Part shown: piece by piece, positions 40,962 through 49,779 of the stretch
Layout of the letters: the number at the start of each line of letters is the position of its first letter
How positions within the stretch are numbered: position 1 is the first letter of the stretch
From: Nocardioides astragali
GTDB taxonomy: Bacteria; Actinomycetota; Actinomycetes; Propionibacteriales; Nocardioidaceae
Assembly: GCF_024436375.1 (NCBI RefSeq)
Contig: NZ_JAFMZM010000008.1
Span: 1 to 64,000, forward strand
DNA length: 64,000 nt
Direction of reading: 5' to 3'
Position numbers and translations under genes: made by a program
Notes under the pieces: model-generated
The model's input: only the letters and a program-made list of their open reading frames with translations
The model's database searches: none
What the model was told of the DNA's origin: nothing

Positions 40962-41561
40962 ATGTCCCGCACGTCCCTGTCCCTCGCAAGTGGCCTGGCC
41001 GCCGCCCTGCTGCTCGTGACCACGCCCACCGCCCACGCAGCGGTGACCGGGAAGGACGCTCCGAGCCAGGGTGACATCGTCAAGGCGTTCCCCGAGCTCG
41101 CCGACGGCCAGTTCACCACCGACAAGGTCACGAAGATCGGCGTGCCGGGGAAGACCTGCGACGAGACCGTGACGTCGAAGGTGAAGTCCGGTGTCACCAC
41201 GACCGGCGCGTCCACGACCGGGTACCCCATCGTGCTGACCGGTGTCGTCGAGCTCAAGTCCGTGGCCAAGGCCAAGGCCTACATGGCGTCGTACAAGAAG
41301 TACGTCAAGAAGTGCGCGACCTACACCCAGCCCGCCACGGGGGCGACGATCTCGGTGACCAAGGGCACGTCGCTGCGCTTGGGCGACGAGTCCCTGACCG
41401 TCGAGCTGCAGTCGACCTTCTCCACGACCACGAACTACTCGACCAGCGTGATGATCCGTGACGGCAAGCGGATCGGCAATGTCATCGCCGTGGACGACGC
41501 CGTGGTGCCAGCAGCCAGCGTCAAGCCGCTCGCGAAGGTCGCTGCCAAGAAGATGAAGTGA
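40962..41561 (+). CDS. Small secreted protein of unknown function
   Basis: 199 aa with a clear signal peptide (LASGLAAALLLVTTPTAHA, cut before AVTGKD). The mature part is rich in Lys, Thr and Ser, has a Cys pair (KTCDETVTS; KKCATYTQPA) that may form a disulfide, and looks like a single beta-rich domain. I do not recognise a family. AGGAGA lies about 6 nt before the ATG. It has no obvious operon partners; the downstream genes face it. Confidence 0.7.
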   Translation: MSRTSLSLASGLAAALLLVTTPTAHAAVTGKDAPSQGDIVKAFPELADGQFTTDKVTKIGVPGKTCDETVTSKVKSGVTTTGASTTGYPIVLTGVVELKSVAKAKAYMASYKKYVKKCATYTQPATGATISVTKGTSLRLGDESLTVELQSTFSTTTNYSTSVMIRDGKRIGNVIAVDDAVVPAASVKPLAKVAAKKMK

Positions 41562-41633
41562 CCACCGTGGGGTGACCCATCGGAGCCTCGGAGCCGATCG
41601 CCGTGTGCGGTGGGGTCCGGGGCTCCGTTGCGA
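41562..41633. other. Convergent intergenic region with a possible bidirectional terminator
   Basis: CGGAGCC (about 41580) can pair with GGCTCCG (about 41622) across a 35-40 nt loop, and shorter hairpins exist inside. No U-run is present. Nothing else is seen here. Confidence 0.3.
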
Positions 41634-42137
41634 TCACCGACTGCCCAGCGGCATCCCGAACACCAGCGCGTCGCCCCCGTGGACGAACGCCGTGCGCTCC
41701 ACGACCATGCCGAGGTTGCGAGCGACTCCTTGTGAGGGCAGGTTCTCGGGGCGGATCAGCGCCACGAGGTGGCCGATGCCGTGGGCGGCGGCGCAGTCCC
41801 GAACGGCCGTGGCGGCCTCGGTCGCGTAGCCATGGCGCCGCATCGCCGGCATCACGTGGTAGCCGACCTCGACGTGGGGAGTGCCCTCGACGTCCTGCAT
41901 CGTGAGTCCGCAGTCGCCCACGAACACGCCGCCGTGGGTCTCCACGACCCAGAGGCCGAAGTCGTGCTGGGCGTAGTTGCGTGCCTGCCACTCGATCCAG
42001 CGCACGGCATCGTCGCGGGTGCGGGCCGGGCGGTCGACAGGCACCGGGTCGGGTGCCGACAGCACCGCGGCCACGTGGTCGAGGTCGGCCATCTCCATCG
42101 CACGGAAGCGCAGGCGCGCGGTGGGCTCGGGCAGCAC
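41634..42137 (-). CDS. GNAT family N-acetyltransferase
   Basis: 167 aa RimJ/RimL-like: ARLRFRAMEMADLDHVAAVL, GVFVGDCGLTMQDVEG, VEVGYHVMPAMRRHGYATEA with the acetyl-CoA loop, and PENLPSQGVARNLGMV. Substrate unknown. The GTG start is 6 nt after TAACCT, a -10 located at the stop codon of the gene before it. Confidence 0.85.
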   Translation of the reverse strand: MLPEPTARLRFRAMEMADLDHVAAVLSAPDPVPVDRPARTRDDAVRWIEWQARNYAQHDFGLWVVETHGGVFVGDCGLTMQDVEGTPHVEVGYHVMPAMRRHGYATEAATAVRDCAAAHGIGHLVALIRPENLPSQGVARNLGMVVERTAFVHGGDALVFGMPLGSR

Positions 42138-42141
42138 CGGC

Positions 42142-42516
42142 TCAGGTTAACGGCCTGGTGCCCTCGGGAGCCTGCTGGTCGACGTCGGCCCACACCTCGG
42201 TGAGCTCTCCGATGAGGTCGTCGCGGACGCTGGCGAAGCTCGCGACGACGAAGACCTGCTTGCTGCCGTCTGCTCCCGTCCCCGTGACCCGGGCGCGCAG
42301 GACCCCCCGGTCGCCTTCGGCGACGAGGTCCTCGACGACGAGGCGCTCGAAGCCGGGGTAGTCGGCGTTGAGGCGGGCCCACTGGTCGCGGTCGAAGACC
42401 TCGCCGGTGTGCAGCAGCCGGCAGGTGAAGGCGGGATGGAGGAGGGCAGGCAGCCCGTCCCAGTCGTGAGCGTCGATGACCTCGGCGAGACGGGTGAGGA
42501 GGGTCGCGGCGTCCAT
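42142..42516 (-). CDS. SnoaL/NTF2-like protein
   Basis: 124 aa, one NTF2-like domain: LLTRLAEVIDAHDWDGLPAL, LHPAFTCRLLHTGEVFDRDQ, then VLRARVTGTGADGSKQVFVV and ELTEVWADVD. Proteins of this fold range from small enzymes to stress-related binding proteins; function unknown. ATG 6 nt after CACACT. Confidence 0.78.
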   Translation of the reverse strand: MDAATLLTRLAEVIDAHDWDGLPALLHPAFTCRLLHTGEVFDRDQWARLNADYPGFERLVVEDLVAEGDRGVLRARVTGTGADGSKQVFVVASFASVRDDLIGELTEVWADVDQQAPEGTRPLT

Positions 42517-42544
42517 GGGACGAGTGTGGCGGCAGGCACCGACA

Positions 42545-43264
42545 TCAGGCCCGGGGCCGCGCGATCGTCCGGCGGGTGTCTCGCCATGCGTGGTGGCCAG
42601 AACGGAGGGCGAGGGGGAAGGTACGTCGCCCCGGTGACGTACGGCGTCGAGCGATGCCCGCGACGACGGCCTGGGGCGCGCGCACCTGCGCGATCGCTTC
42701 CGTCTTGGAGACCAGGGCGCCGGTGGCCAGCGTGTGGCGGATGCGCGCCATGCTGAGCAGCGCGAGATCAGCGAGCTGTGGACTCAGGAACAGCCACGGC
42801 CGCCGGGCTGCCCAGGACCAGTAGCCCGAGAGCTCCTCGAGCGCGGCCGTCCGGATGTCTGCCTCGGACATCAGCGGCAGGACCGCCTCAGGCTCTCGCC
42901 CGAGAAGCACCTGACCGTGGGTCAGGAGCTCCGCACGCACCATCGACGACAGGCGACGACGGACCAGGCGCCCGTGCGTCCACGTCGGGTGCAGGGCGCT
43001 GGGGTCACCCAGTCGGGTGACGTCGACATAGGCGCAGCCGAGGGCGCTGCCTGTCCCGACCGTGCTGTCGATGCGCTCGTGGAGCTCGACCACCAGGCGC
43101 AGGTCGTCCACGCCCAACGAGCCGGTCGTGAGGGTGACGAGGTCGATGTCGCTGACGCCGGGCTGGTGGTCGCCGGTCGCGAGCGAACCGTAGAGCCAGA
43201 CGTCGCTCACCCATCCGGCGGTCGACAGGTCGATGAAGAACGCCTCCACCGCCGGATGTCTCAT
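42545..43264 (-). CDS. Nucleotidyltransferase-domain protein (aminoglycoside adenylyltransferase-like)
   Basis: 239 aa. The head carries the nucleotidyltransferase motif with Gly26-Ser27 and Asp39/Asp41 (VWLYGSLATGDHQPGVSDID). The helical C-terminal part (WSWAARRPWLFLSPQLADLA; LATGALVSKTEAIAQVRAP) resembles the C-terminal domain of AadA-type enzymes, so it may modify a small molecule, perhaps an antibiotic. This is inference from fold; resistance is not shown. The ATG at 43264 is preferred over a GTG 6 nt earlier because of CAGGAT 6 nt upstream. Confidence 0.75.
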   Translation of the reverse strand: MRHPAVEAFFIDLSTAGWVSDVWLYGSLATGDHQPGVSDIDLVTLTTGSLGVDDLRLVVELHERIDSTVGTGSALGCAYVDVTRLGDPSALHPTWTHGRLVRRRLSSMVRAELLTHGQVLLGREPEAVLPLMSEADIRTAALEELSGYWSWAARRPWLFLSPQLADLALLSMARIRHTLATGALVSKTEAIAQVRAPQAVVAGIARRRTSPGRRTFPLALRSGHHAWRDTRRTIARPRA

Positions 43265-43304
43265 GCCCACATCCTGCCCACCGCAGGCCTCGTGCCCCGG
43301 CCGG

Positions 43305-43643
43305 TCAGGTCTCGAGGCAGAACTCGTTGCCCTCGGGGTCGAGCATCACGTACAGGTCCTCGTCCTGCCGGACCACGCGCGCGCCGAGGGCGACGAGTCG
43401 ATCGCGCTCCGCCTCCAGCGGCCCTGCTGCGCGAAGATCGAAGTGCTGGCGGTTCTTGGCCACCTTGGGCTCAGGCACGCGCTGGAACCACAGACTGGGT
43501 CCTCCCCATCCGGCGGGCTCCACCCAGGCACGCTCGGGCGTGCTGTCCTCGTCGACGTTCGAACCCAGGGCCGCCGCCCAGAATGCTGCGACTGCCAACG
43601 GGTCGTGACAGTCGAACGTCACCGACTTCACGAAGGAGGGCAT
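43305..43643 (-). CDS. VOC (glyoxalase/bleomycin-resistance fold) protein
   Basis: 112 aa: SVTFDCHDPLAVAAFWAAAL, PSLWFQRVPEPKVAKNRQHF and LDPEGNEFCLE, the usual actinobacterial VOC pattern with metal-site-like His and Glu. Substrate unknown. The ATG is 6 nt after TACGTT. No stop separates it from the decayed DUF222 fragment upstream, so a fused protein could in theory be read, but the promoter supports a separate start. Confidence 0.82.
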   Translation of the reverse strand: MPSFVKSVTFDCHDPLAVAAFWAAALGSNVDEDSTPERAWVEPAGWGGPSLWFQRVPEPKVAKNRQHFDLRAAGPLEAERDRLVALGARVVRQDEDLYVMLDPEGNEFCLET

Positions 43644-44605
43644 GAGGGCAACGTAGTCCAGTACGTCGACAGGTGGCGGAGGTGCCTGTGGGCCCGCCAT
43701 CCGTGGAGTGGCGGGGTGTGGGGCGTGGTGCAGCACCACTTCCCGCGCGACCGGGAGGCCGTCCTGGCCGGATGCGCCGGCGTGGCCTTGAGTGTGGCCG
43801 TGGGTGTGCAGGTCGAGCGCGGTCTGCGTCCGGGCCAGGTCGCCGAGGGCTTGGGCGCGGCGGACGTCGAGGGACTGAGTCGACCCGAGGGCTTTGCGCA
43901 GCTCGGCGCCGTGGGTCAGGACGCGGTCGACGTCGAGGGCGTCGGCGATGTCGAGGTCGGCCTCGAGGTGCATGGTGCCGGCGTAGTGGACGTCCTCGCC
44001 GTGGAGGGTGGCGTGGCGCGGGTCCACGGACAGGTAGCCGTCCTCCGGGTCCGCGGCCGGATCCGCCGCGGCGAGCGCGAAACGTTTGATGGTCTCCGCG
44101 ACCAGCCGGTCCAGCTGCGCGGGACCGACTCTCCCGGTCACGGCAGCGACCTGGGCGTCGACCCACCCGGCCGCCTCAGGAGTCAGCGACGGGGTGGCGT
44201 GGATGGTGGCCTCGGCCACCGAACGGGCCCGCCAGGCCGGCACCCGACCCGACTGGACCTGCGCCCACAACCGCGGGAGCCGGTGCCGCAGCTCGCTTCG
44301 CCGACATCGTGGAGATGCCCAGGACGGTGCCGAGCTCGGCGACACAGAACTCCGCCACCGTAGGGCAGCCCTCCCCGGCGATGGACTCCTCGACCGACCT
44401 CGAGACCGATCCCGCGGCCACTGGTGAACGTGGCGGTGTGGTGGATCGACTCCGGCGGGTGCAGGTCCGCCCACCGGGCGGCTAGGTCGAGCAGGTCCGC
44501 GGCGGCGCGGTCCTCGGTGGCCTTCCGCTCACGAAGCGCGTCGAGCAGGTCCGTCGGGCTGAGGTCGTCCTCGACCTCGGTCCCGGCTTCCAGCCTCTCG
44601 ATCAT
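43644..44605 (-). pseudogene. Decayed DUF222 (13E12-type HNH endonuclease) gene
   Basis: Three pieces of one DUF222 protein lie in different frames. Piece 1 starts at ATG 44605 (MIERLEAGTEVEDDLSPTDL ... HPPESIHHTATFTS). Piece 2, near 44425-44300, reads EESIAGEGCPTVAEFCVAEL GTVLGISTMSAK. Piece 3, from about 44300 to 43650, reads LRHRLPRLWAQVQSGRVPAW ... VDAQVAAVTGRVGPAQLDRL ... TQTALDLHTHGH. Two frameshifts are needed, and the C-terminal HNH part is missing; the last piece runs in frame into the VOC gene. DUF222/HNH genes are repeated, mobile-like families in actinobacteria. Confidence 0.8.
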
Positions 44606-44653
44606 GTGTTCGAGCCTACAGAAACCCACCGACACCGCGACCGCGGGCGAACC

Positions 44654-45028
44654 TCACCGCAGACGCGGACCCGCATGCCCCGCCAGGCACGTCCATTCAT
44701 CTCCGGCCCGGACCCAGACCTGGGTCATCGGCATCCGGAACGTCTCGGGCTCGCCGGTCCGCGACACGACCACGTCGGTCACCTCGGCGACGAGGACGGC
44801 GGTCTCGCCGACCACCACGACCTCCGGGCTGGTGAGTCCTTGGGACCGCCAGACGGTGTCACCCTGGGTGTTCCGACGGACGTACTCGGTGCGGTCGTAG
44901 GTCTCTCCGACGTGGGAGGTCCACCGGAAGTCCTCGTGCAGGAGTGCGAGCAAGCGATCGGCATGGCCGTCCGCGAGCGCAGCTGCTCGGGCCTCAGCGG
45001 CGCGGATGACCTGCGACTCCTCGTCCAT
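44654..45028 (-). CDS. DUF4440/NTF2-like protein
   Basis: 124 aa: VIRAAEARAAALADGHADRL, LLHEDFRWTSHVGETYDRTE, YVRRNTQGDTVWRSQGLTSP, then MTQVWVRAGDEWTCLAGHAG, which is a clear NTF2-like/DUF4440 pattern. Function unknown. The ATG at 45028 lies 6 nt after CACTCT; an upstream in-frame start would add an unconvincing head. Confidence 0.8.
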   Translation of the reverse strand: MDEESQVIRAAEARAAALADGHADRLLALLHEDFRWTSHVGETYDRTEYVRRNTQGDTVWRSQGLTSPEVVVVGETAVLVAEVTDVVVSRTGEPETFRMPMTQVWVRAGDEWTCLAGHAGPRLR

Positions 45029-45075
45029 GGCACCAGAGTGCCGCACGTGGGGCACCCCGCTCATACCCTTGTGAG

Positions 45076-45618
45076 ATGCCGTCGCGCGAACCGGTGCTCC
45101 GGGAGATGCACGTCGAGGACATCCCTGAGGTCCTCGAGGTCCAGCAGCCCGCTGCCGTCGCCGGTCTGTCCGCCGTGTTCCCCCAGGACGAGCACCCGTT
45201 CCCGCGCCAGGTCATCGCCGAGCGCTGGCTGGCCGAGGTGAGTGCTGGGGACACGTCGTGCTTCGTCATCTGCCGGGACGGGCAGGTCGCGGGCTTCGTG
45301 GCGGTCCGTGGCGACGAGGTGCTGCACTTCGGCGCGGCGCTCGAGGAGTGGGGGAGTGGCCTGGCCGTCGCTGCCCACGACGAGATCGTGGACGTCCTGC
45401 GCCACCGAGGACTCTCGCGGGCCCGGCTCCGCGTCTACGCAGCGAACCCTCGCGGACGCCGCTTCTGGGAGAAGCTCGGGTGGCGACCCACGGGGGAGAG
45501 CTCGCGGGGCAGCATGCCGCCGCACGCCGAGCTGCTCACCTACGAGCTGGCCCTGGACCGGAGGTCGCCCGAAGCGATCAGTCCGAGCACGTCCTCGGTC
45601 GACCTCACGTCGCCGTAG
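45076..45618 (+). CDS. GNAT family N-acetyltransferase
   Basis: 180 aa: REMHVEDIPEVLEVQQPAAV, FVICRDGQVAGFVAVRGDEV, then RARLRVYAANPRGRRFWEKL GW, the usual end of a GNAT fold. The acetyl-CoA loop is weakly conserved. ATG 6 nt after TACCCT. Its last 79 nt overlap the convergent isochorismatase-like gene, and the extra tail after YELALDR looks like added, non-conserved sequence. Confidence 0.78.
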   Translation: MPSREPVLREMHVEDIPEVLEVQQPAAVAGLSAVFPQDEHPFPRQVIAERWLAEVSAGDTSCFVICRDGQVAGFVAVRGDEVLHFGAALEEWGSGLAVAAHDEIVDVLRHRGLSRARLRVYAANPRGRRFWEKLGWRPTGESSRGSMPPHAELLTYELALDRRSPEAISPSTSSVDLTSP

Positions 45619-46244
45619 GAGCGGTAGACCACGTGCAGGGTCGCGTTGTGGTCGCGGTCGCGCATGGCGGCACACGCGTCGGCGACCAGGACGACCCGCA
45701 GTCCGGCGGTGCTGGCGTCGCGCACGGTGTCCTCGACGCACACGTTGGTGACGGTCCCGGTCACCAGGAGCGTCTCCACGTCACGGGCGGCGAGCAGTGC
45801 CGGCAGCTCGCTGCCGGGGAACCACGCGCTCCGGGCCGTCTTCTCCACTGCAAGGTCGTCCCGGTCGACGGCGAGGCCGGGGTGCAGCCGCTCCACCGGA
45901 GTGCCCTCCCCTCCCGAGCCGGCATAGAGCTCCGCCACCTCGTCGCCGAAGAACTCCCGGTCCTTGGCCGACGGCTCGCTGGATCCCGGCACGACCCACG
46001 CGACCACGCCGCCGGCGGTGCGCAAGGCGGCGGCCAGCGCGTTGACCCGCGGCACGATCCCGCGGACGTACGCCGACTCGCGGACGAAGAAGGGCACGAC
46101 GTCGACGACCACGAGCGCCGTACGTCGCGGGTCGAGGTGCTCGTACGCATGTCGTCGGCCACGTCGTTCCTCGTGTCGCCGGTACTCGCGCTCCTCGACG
46201 AACCAGTCGTGCGTCGCGACGTCGGCGGCGGGCGGCGATGTCAT
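45540..46244 (-). CDS. Isochorismatase-like cysteine hydrolase
   Basis: 234 aa with the full catalytic triad of the family: Asp48 (ALVVVDVVPFF), Lys135 (AVEKTARSAWFPG) and Cys169 (GTVTNVCVEDTVRDAS). These enzymes cut C-N or C-O bonds in small substrates such as nicotinamide, ureidoacrylate or isochorismate; which one is unknown. ATG 6 nt after TAGCCT. Overlaps the convergent GNAT gene by 79 nt at its 3' end. Confidence 0.87.
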   Translation of the reverse strand: MTSPPAADVATHDWFVEEREYRRHEERRGRRHAYEHLDPRRTALVVVDVVPFFVRESAYVRGIVPRVNALAAALRTAGGVVAWVVPGSSEPSAKDREFFGDEVAELYAGSGGEGTPVERLHPGLAVDRDDLAVEKTARSAWFPGSELPALLAARDVETLLVTGTVTNVCVEDTVRDASTAGLRVVLVADACAAMRDRDHNATLHVVYRSYGDVRSTEDVLGLIASGDLRSRASS

Positions 46245-46301
46245 CCGGCGAGGCTACTGCGATGCGCCCTGCGGGTGGACGACTCAGCAATGGCCCGTCG
46301 A

Positions 46302-46338
46302 TAGGCTGATCCCGACGTATCCCCACGACCCCGAAGGA
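46302..46338 (+). promoter_or_regulatory. Promoter and ribosome site of the DUF808 gene
   Basis: TAGGCT (46302-46307) as -10, transcript start near 46314, AAGGA (46334-46338) 6 nt before the ATG. This gene has a leader of about 30 nt, unlike its leaderless neighbours. Confidence 0.5.
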
Positions 46339-46344
46339 TCCCCC

Positions 46345-47475
46345 ATGGCCGGCGGACTGTTCGCCCTCCTCGACGACGTCGCCGCCCTCGCCCGCATCGC
46401 CGCAGCCAGCGTGGACGACGTGGGCGCCGCCGCGGGTCGCGCGAGCGCGAAGGCCGCGGGCGTGGTCGTCGACGACACCGCGGTGACCCCGCAGTACCTC
46501 CACGGGTCTGCCGCCGCGCGCGAGCTGCCGATCATCAAGCAGATCGCGATCGGCTCGCTGCGCAACAAGATGCTCTTCATCCTGCCCGCGGCCGTGCTGC
46601 TCGGCCAGTTCCTGCCCGGGCTGCTGCCGGTGATCTTGATCTTCGGTGGCGCGTTCCTGGCCTACGAGGGCGCCCACAAGGTGCACGAGCGCCTCACCGG
46701 CCACGCGACCGAGGCGGAGCAGGAGGTCGCGCCGACGGGCGAGTTCACCCCCGAGCACGAGAAGAGCACCATCGCGCAGGCGGTGCGCACCGACTTCATC
46801 CTCAGCGCCGAGATCATGGTGATCGCGCTCAAGGAGGTGGTGGGCGCCGACCCCGACGCCAGCATCTGGATGCGCGCGATCGTGCTCGCCGTCGTCGCGC
46901 TGATGATCACCATCCTGGTCTACGGCGTGGTCGCGCTGATCGTGAAGATGGACGACGTCGGCCTGGCGATGACGCTGAGGTCGTCGTCGGCGTCCCAACG
47001 CATCGGCCACGCCCTCGTCGCCGCGATGCCGCGGCTGCTCGCGGCCATCTCGTTCATCGGCACGCTCGCCATGCTCTGGGTCGGCGGCCACATCTTCCTG
47101 GTCAGCCTCTACGAGATCGGCGGGCACGACGGACTCCTCGAGGGCACGGGGCTCGGCGACGCGCTGCACGCGCCGTACGACCTCGTGCACCACTGGGAGG
47201 AGGACGTCCACCACGCGATCGGTGGAGCGCTCGGCGGCCTCGCCGGCTGGCTGCTCAACACCGTGGTCTCGGCGGTCGTCGGCCTCGTCGTCGGCTTCCT
47301 GATCCTCGGGGCCCTGCGGGCCGCCGGGGTGGGCGGCCACCACGGCGCGGACCACACCCAGGACCACACCCAGGATCGCGTCGAGGGCCACGCCGCGGAG
47401 CATGCCGAAGGGCCTGTCGACGAGACCTCGGAAGGCCCCGCTCCGGGGGCCTCCGAGGATTCTCCGAATCGCTGA
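46345..47475 (+). CDS. DUF808 (YedI) family membrane protein
   Basis: 376 aa. The start AGGLFALLDDVAALARIAAA and the following DVGAAAGRASAKAAGVVVDD plus TPQYLHG are typical of DUF808; six or seven membrane helices follow. The His/Asp-rich tail (GGHHGADHTQDHTQDR) is not part of the family core and could bind metal. Function unknown. The ATG at 46345 is preceded by AAGGA. Confidence 0.88.
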   Translation: MAGGLFALLDDVAALARIAAASVDDVGAAAGRASAKAAGVVVDDTAVTPQYLHGSAAARELPIIKQIAIGSLRNKMLFILPAAVLLGQFLPGLLPVILIFGGAFLAYEGAHKVHERLTGHATEAEQEVAPTGEFTPEHEKSTIAQAVRTDFILSAEIMVIALKEVVGADPDASIWMRAIVLAVVALMITILVYGVVALIVKMDDVGLAMTLRSSSASQRIGHALVAAMPRLLAAISFIGTLAMLWVGGHIFLVSLYEIGGHDGLLEGTGLGDALHAPYDLVHHWEEDVHHAIGGALGGLAGWLLNTVVSAVVGLVVGFLILGALRAAGVGGHHGADHTQDHTQDRVEGHAAEHAEGPVDETSEGPAPGASEDSPNR

Positions 47476-47569
47476 AACCGGTCCTACTCTCTTCTGGTCC
47501 GCGCGGGAGATCCCGACGATGCACAGATGTGCGGCGCAGACGCACCTCCTCAGATTCGGGAGACAACTG
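47476..47569. other. Leader region of ahcY
   Basis: 94 nt between DUF808 and ahcY. TACTCT near 47485-47490 is a possible -10, which would give a leader of about 70 nt. Two small hairpins (GGGAGATCCC around 47505-47514; GCACAGATGTGC at 47521-47532) and GGGAG (47558-47562) 7 nt before the start are seen. I could not match it to the SAH riboswitch consensus. Confidence 0.4.
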
Positions 47570-49027
<1,458 letters not shown>

Positions 49028-49068
49028 GTCTCGCTGCCGAGTGGGGCCGACCGCCCTAGACTCATTCC

Positions 49069-49779
49069 ATGACTGACCTTGACGAGCCGGCGCGCGGCAG
49101 CGTGCTCGTCGTCGACGACGACGCCTCCTTGGCGGAGATGCTCTCCATCGTTCTCCGCCAGGAGGGGTTCGACAGCCGCATCGTGGGCCGCGGCGACCTG
49201 GCCCTCGATGCGTTCCGCGACTACAAGCCCGACGTGGTGCTCCTCGACCTGATGCTGCCCGGCAAGGACGGCATCGACGTGTGCAAGGAGATCCGCGCCG
49301 AGTCCGGCGTACCGATCGTGATGCTCACCGCGAAGGGTGACACCGTCGACGTGGTCGTGGGCCTCGAGTCCGGGGCCGACGACTACATCATCAAGCCCTT
49401 CAAGCCCAAGGAGCTCGTAGCCCGGGTCCGCGCGCGCATGCGCCGCAACGACGTCTCCAACGACGAGGGGCTCACGATCGGCGACGTGACCATCGACGTG
49501 GCCGGCCACTCCGTGACCCGCGACGGCGAGCCGATCAACCTCACGCCGCTCGAGTTCGACCTGCTCGTCTGCCTGGCCCGCAAGCCCTGGCAGGTCTTCA
49601 CGCGCGAGGTCCTGCTGGAGCAGGTCTGGGGCTACCGCCACAGCGCCGACACGCGGCTGGTCAACGTGCACGTCCAGCGCCTGCGCTCGAAGGTCGAGCA
49701 CGACCCCGAGAACCCGGAGGTCGTGCTGACCGTGCGGGGCGTGGGCTACAAGGCCGGCAAGCCCCAGGGCATGTCCTAG
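49069..49779 (+). CDS. mtrA: Response regulator MtrA
   Basis: 236 aa OmpR-type regulator: receiver with phospho-acceptor Asp60 (DVVLLDLMLPGKDG), acidic pocket VVDDD (residues 14-18) and switch Lys in YIIKPFKPKEL; winged helix with INLTPLEFDLLVCLARKPWQ and YRHSADTRLVNVHVQRLRSK. In actinobacteria MtrA controls cell-wall hydrolases, division and replication genes. ATG 6 nt after TAGACT (49057-49062), so leaderless. mtrB starts directly after its stop. Putative MtrA boxes in this window are at 19013-19027 and 27671-27694. Confidence 0.96.
   Translation: MTDLDEPARGSVLVVDDDASLAEMLSIVLRQEGFDSRIVGRGDLALDAFRDYKPDVVLLDLMLPGKDGIDVCKEIRAESGVPIVMLTAKGDTVDVVVGLESGADDYIIKPFKPKELVARVRARMRRNDVSNDEGLTIGDVTIDVAGHSVTRDGEPINLTPLEFDLLVCLARKPWQVFTREVLLEQVWGYRHSADTRLVNVHVQRLRSKVEHDPENPEVVLTVRGVGYKAGKPQGMS

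Noticed and set aside
43305..44474. A real 389-aa DUF222-VOC fusion protein
   Set aside because: The head is out of frame with the first two DUF222 pieces, the HNH part is missing, and the VOC start has its own TACGTT-N6-ATG pattern.
47476..47569. SAH riboswitch before ahcY
   Set aside because: The leader is short and I could not find the conserved core; the two hairpins are small and GC-rich leaders form such structures easily. A covariance model search would decide.
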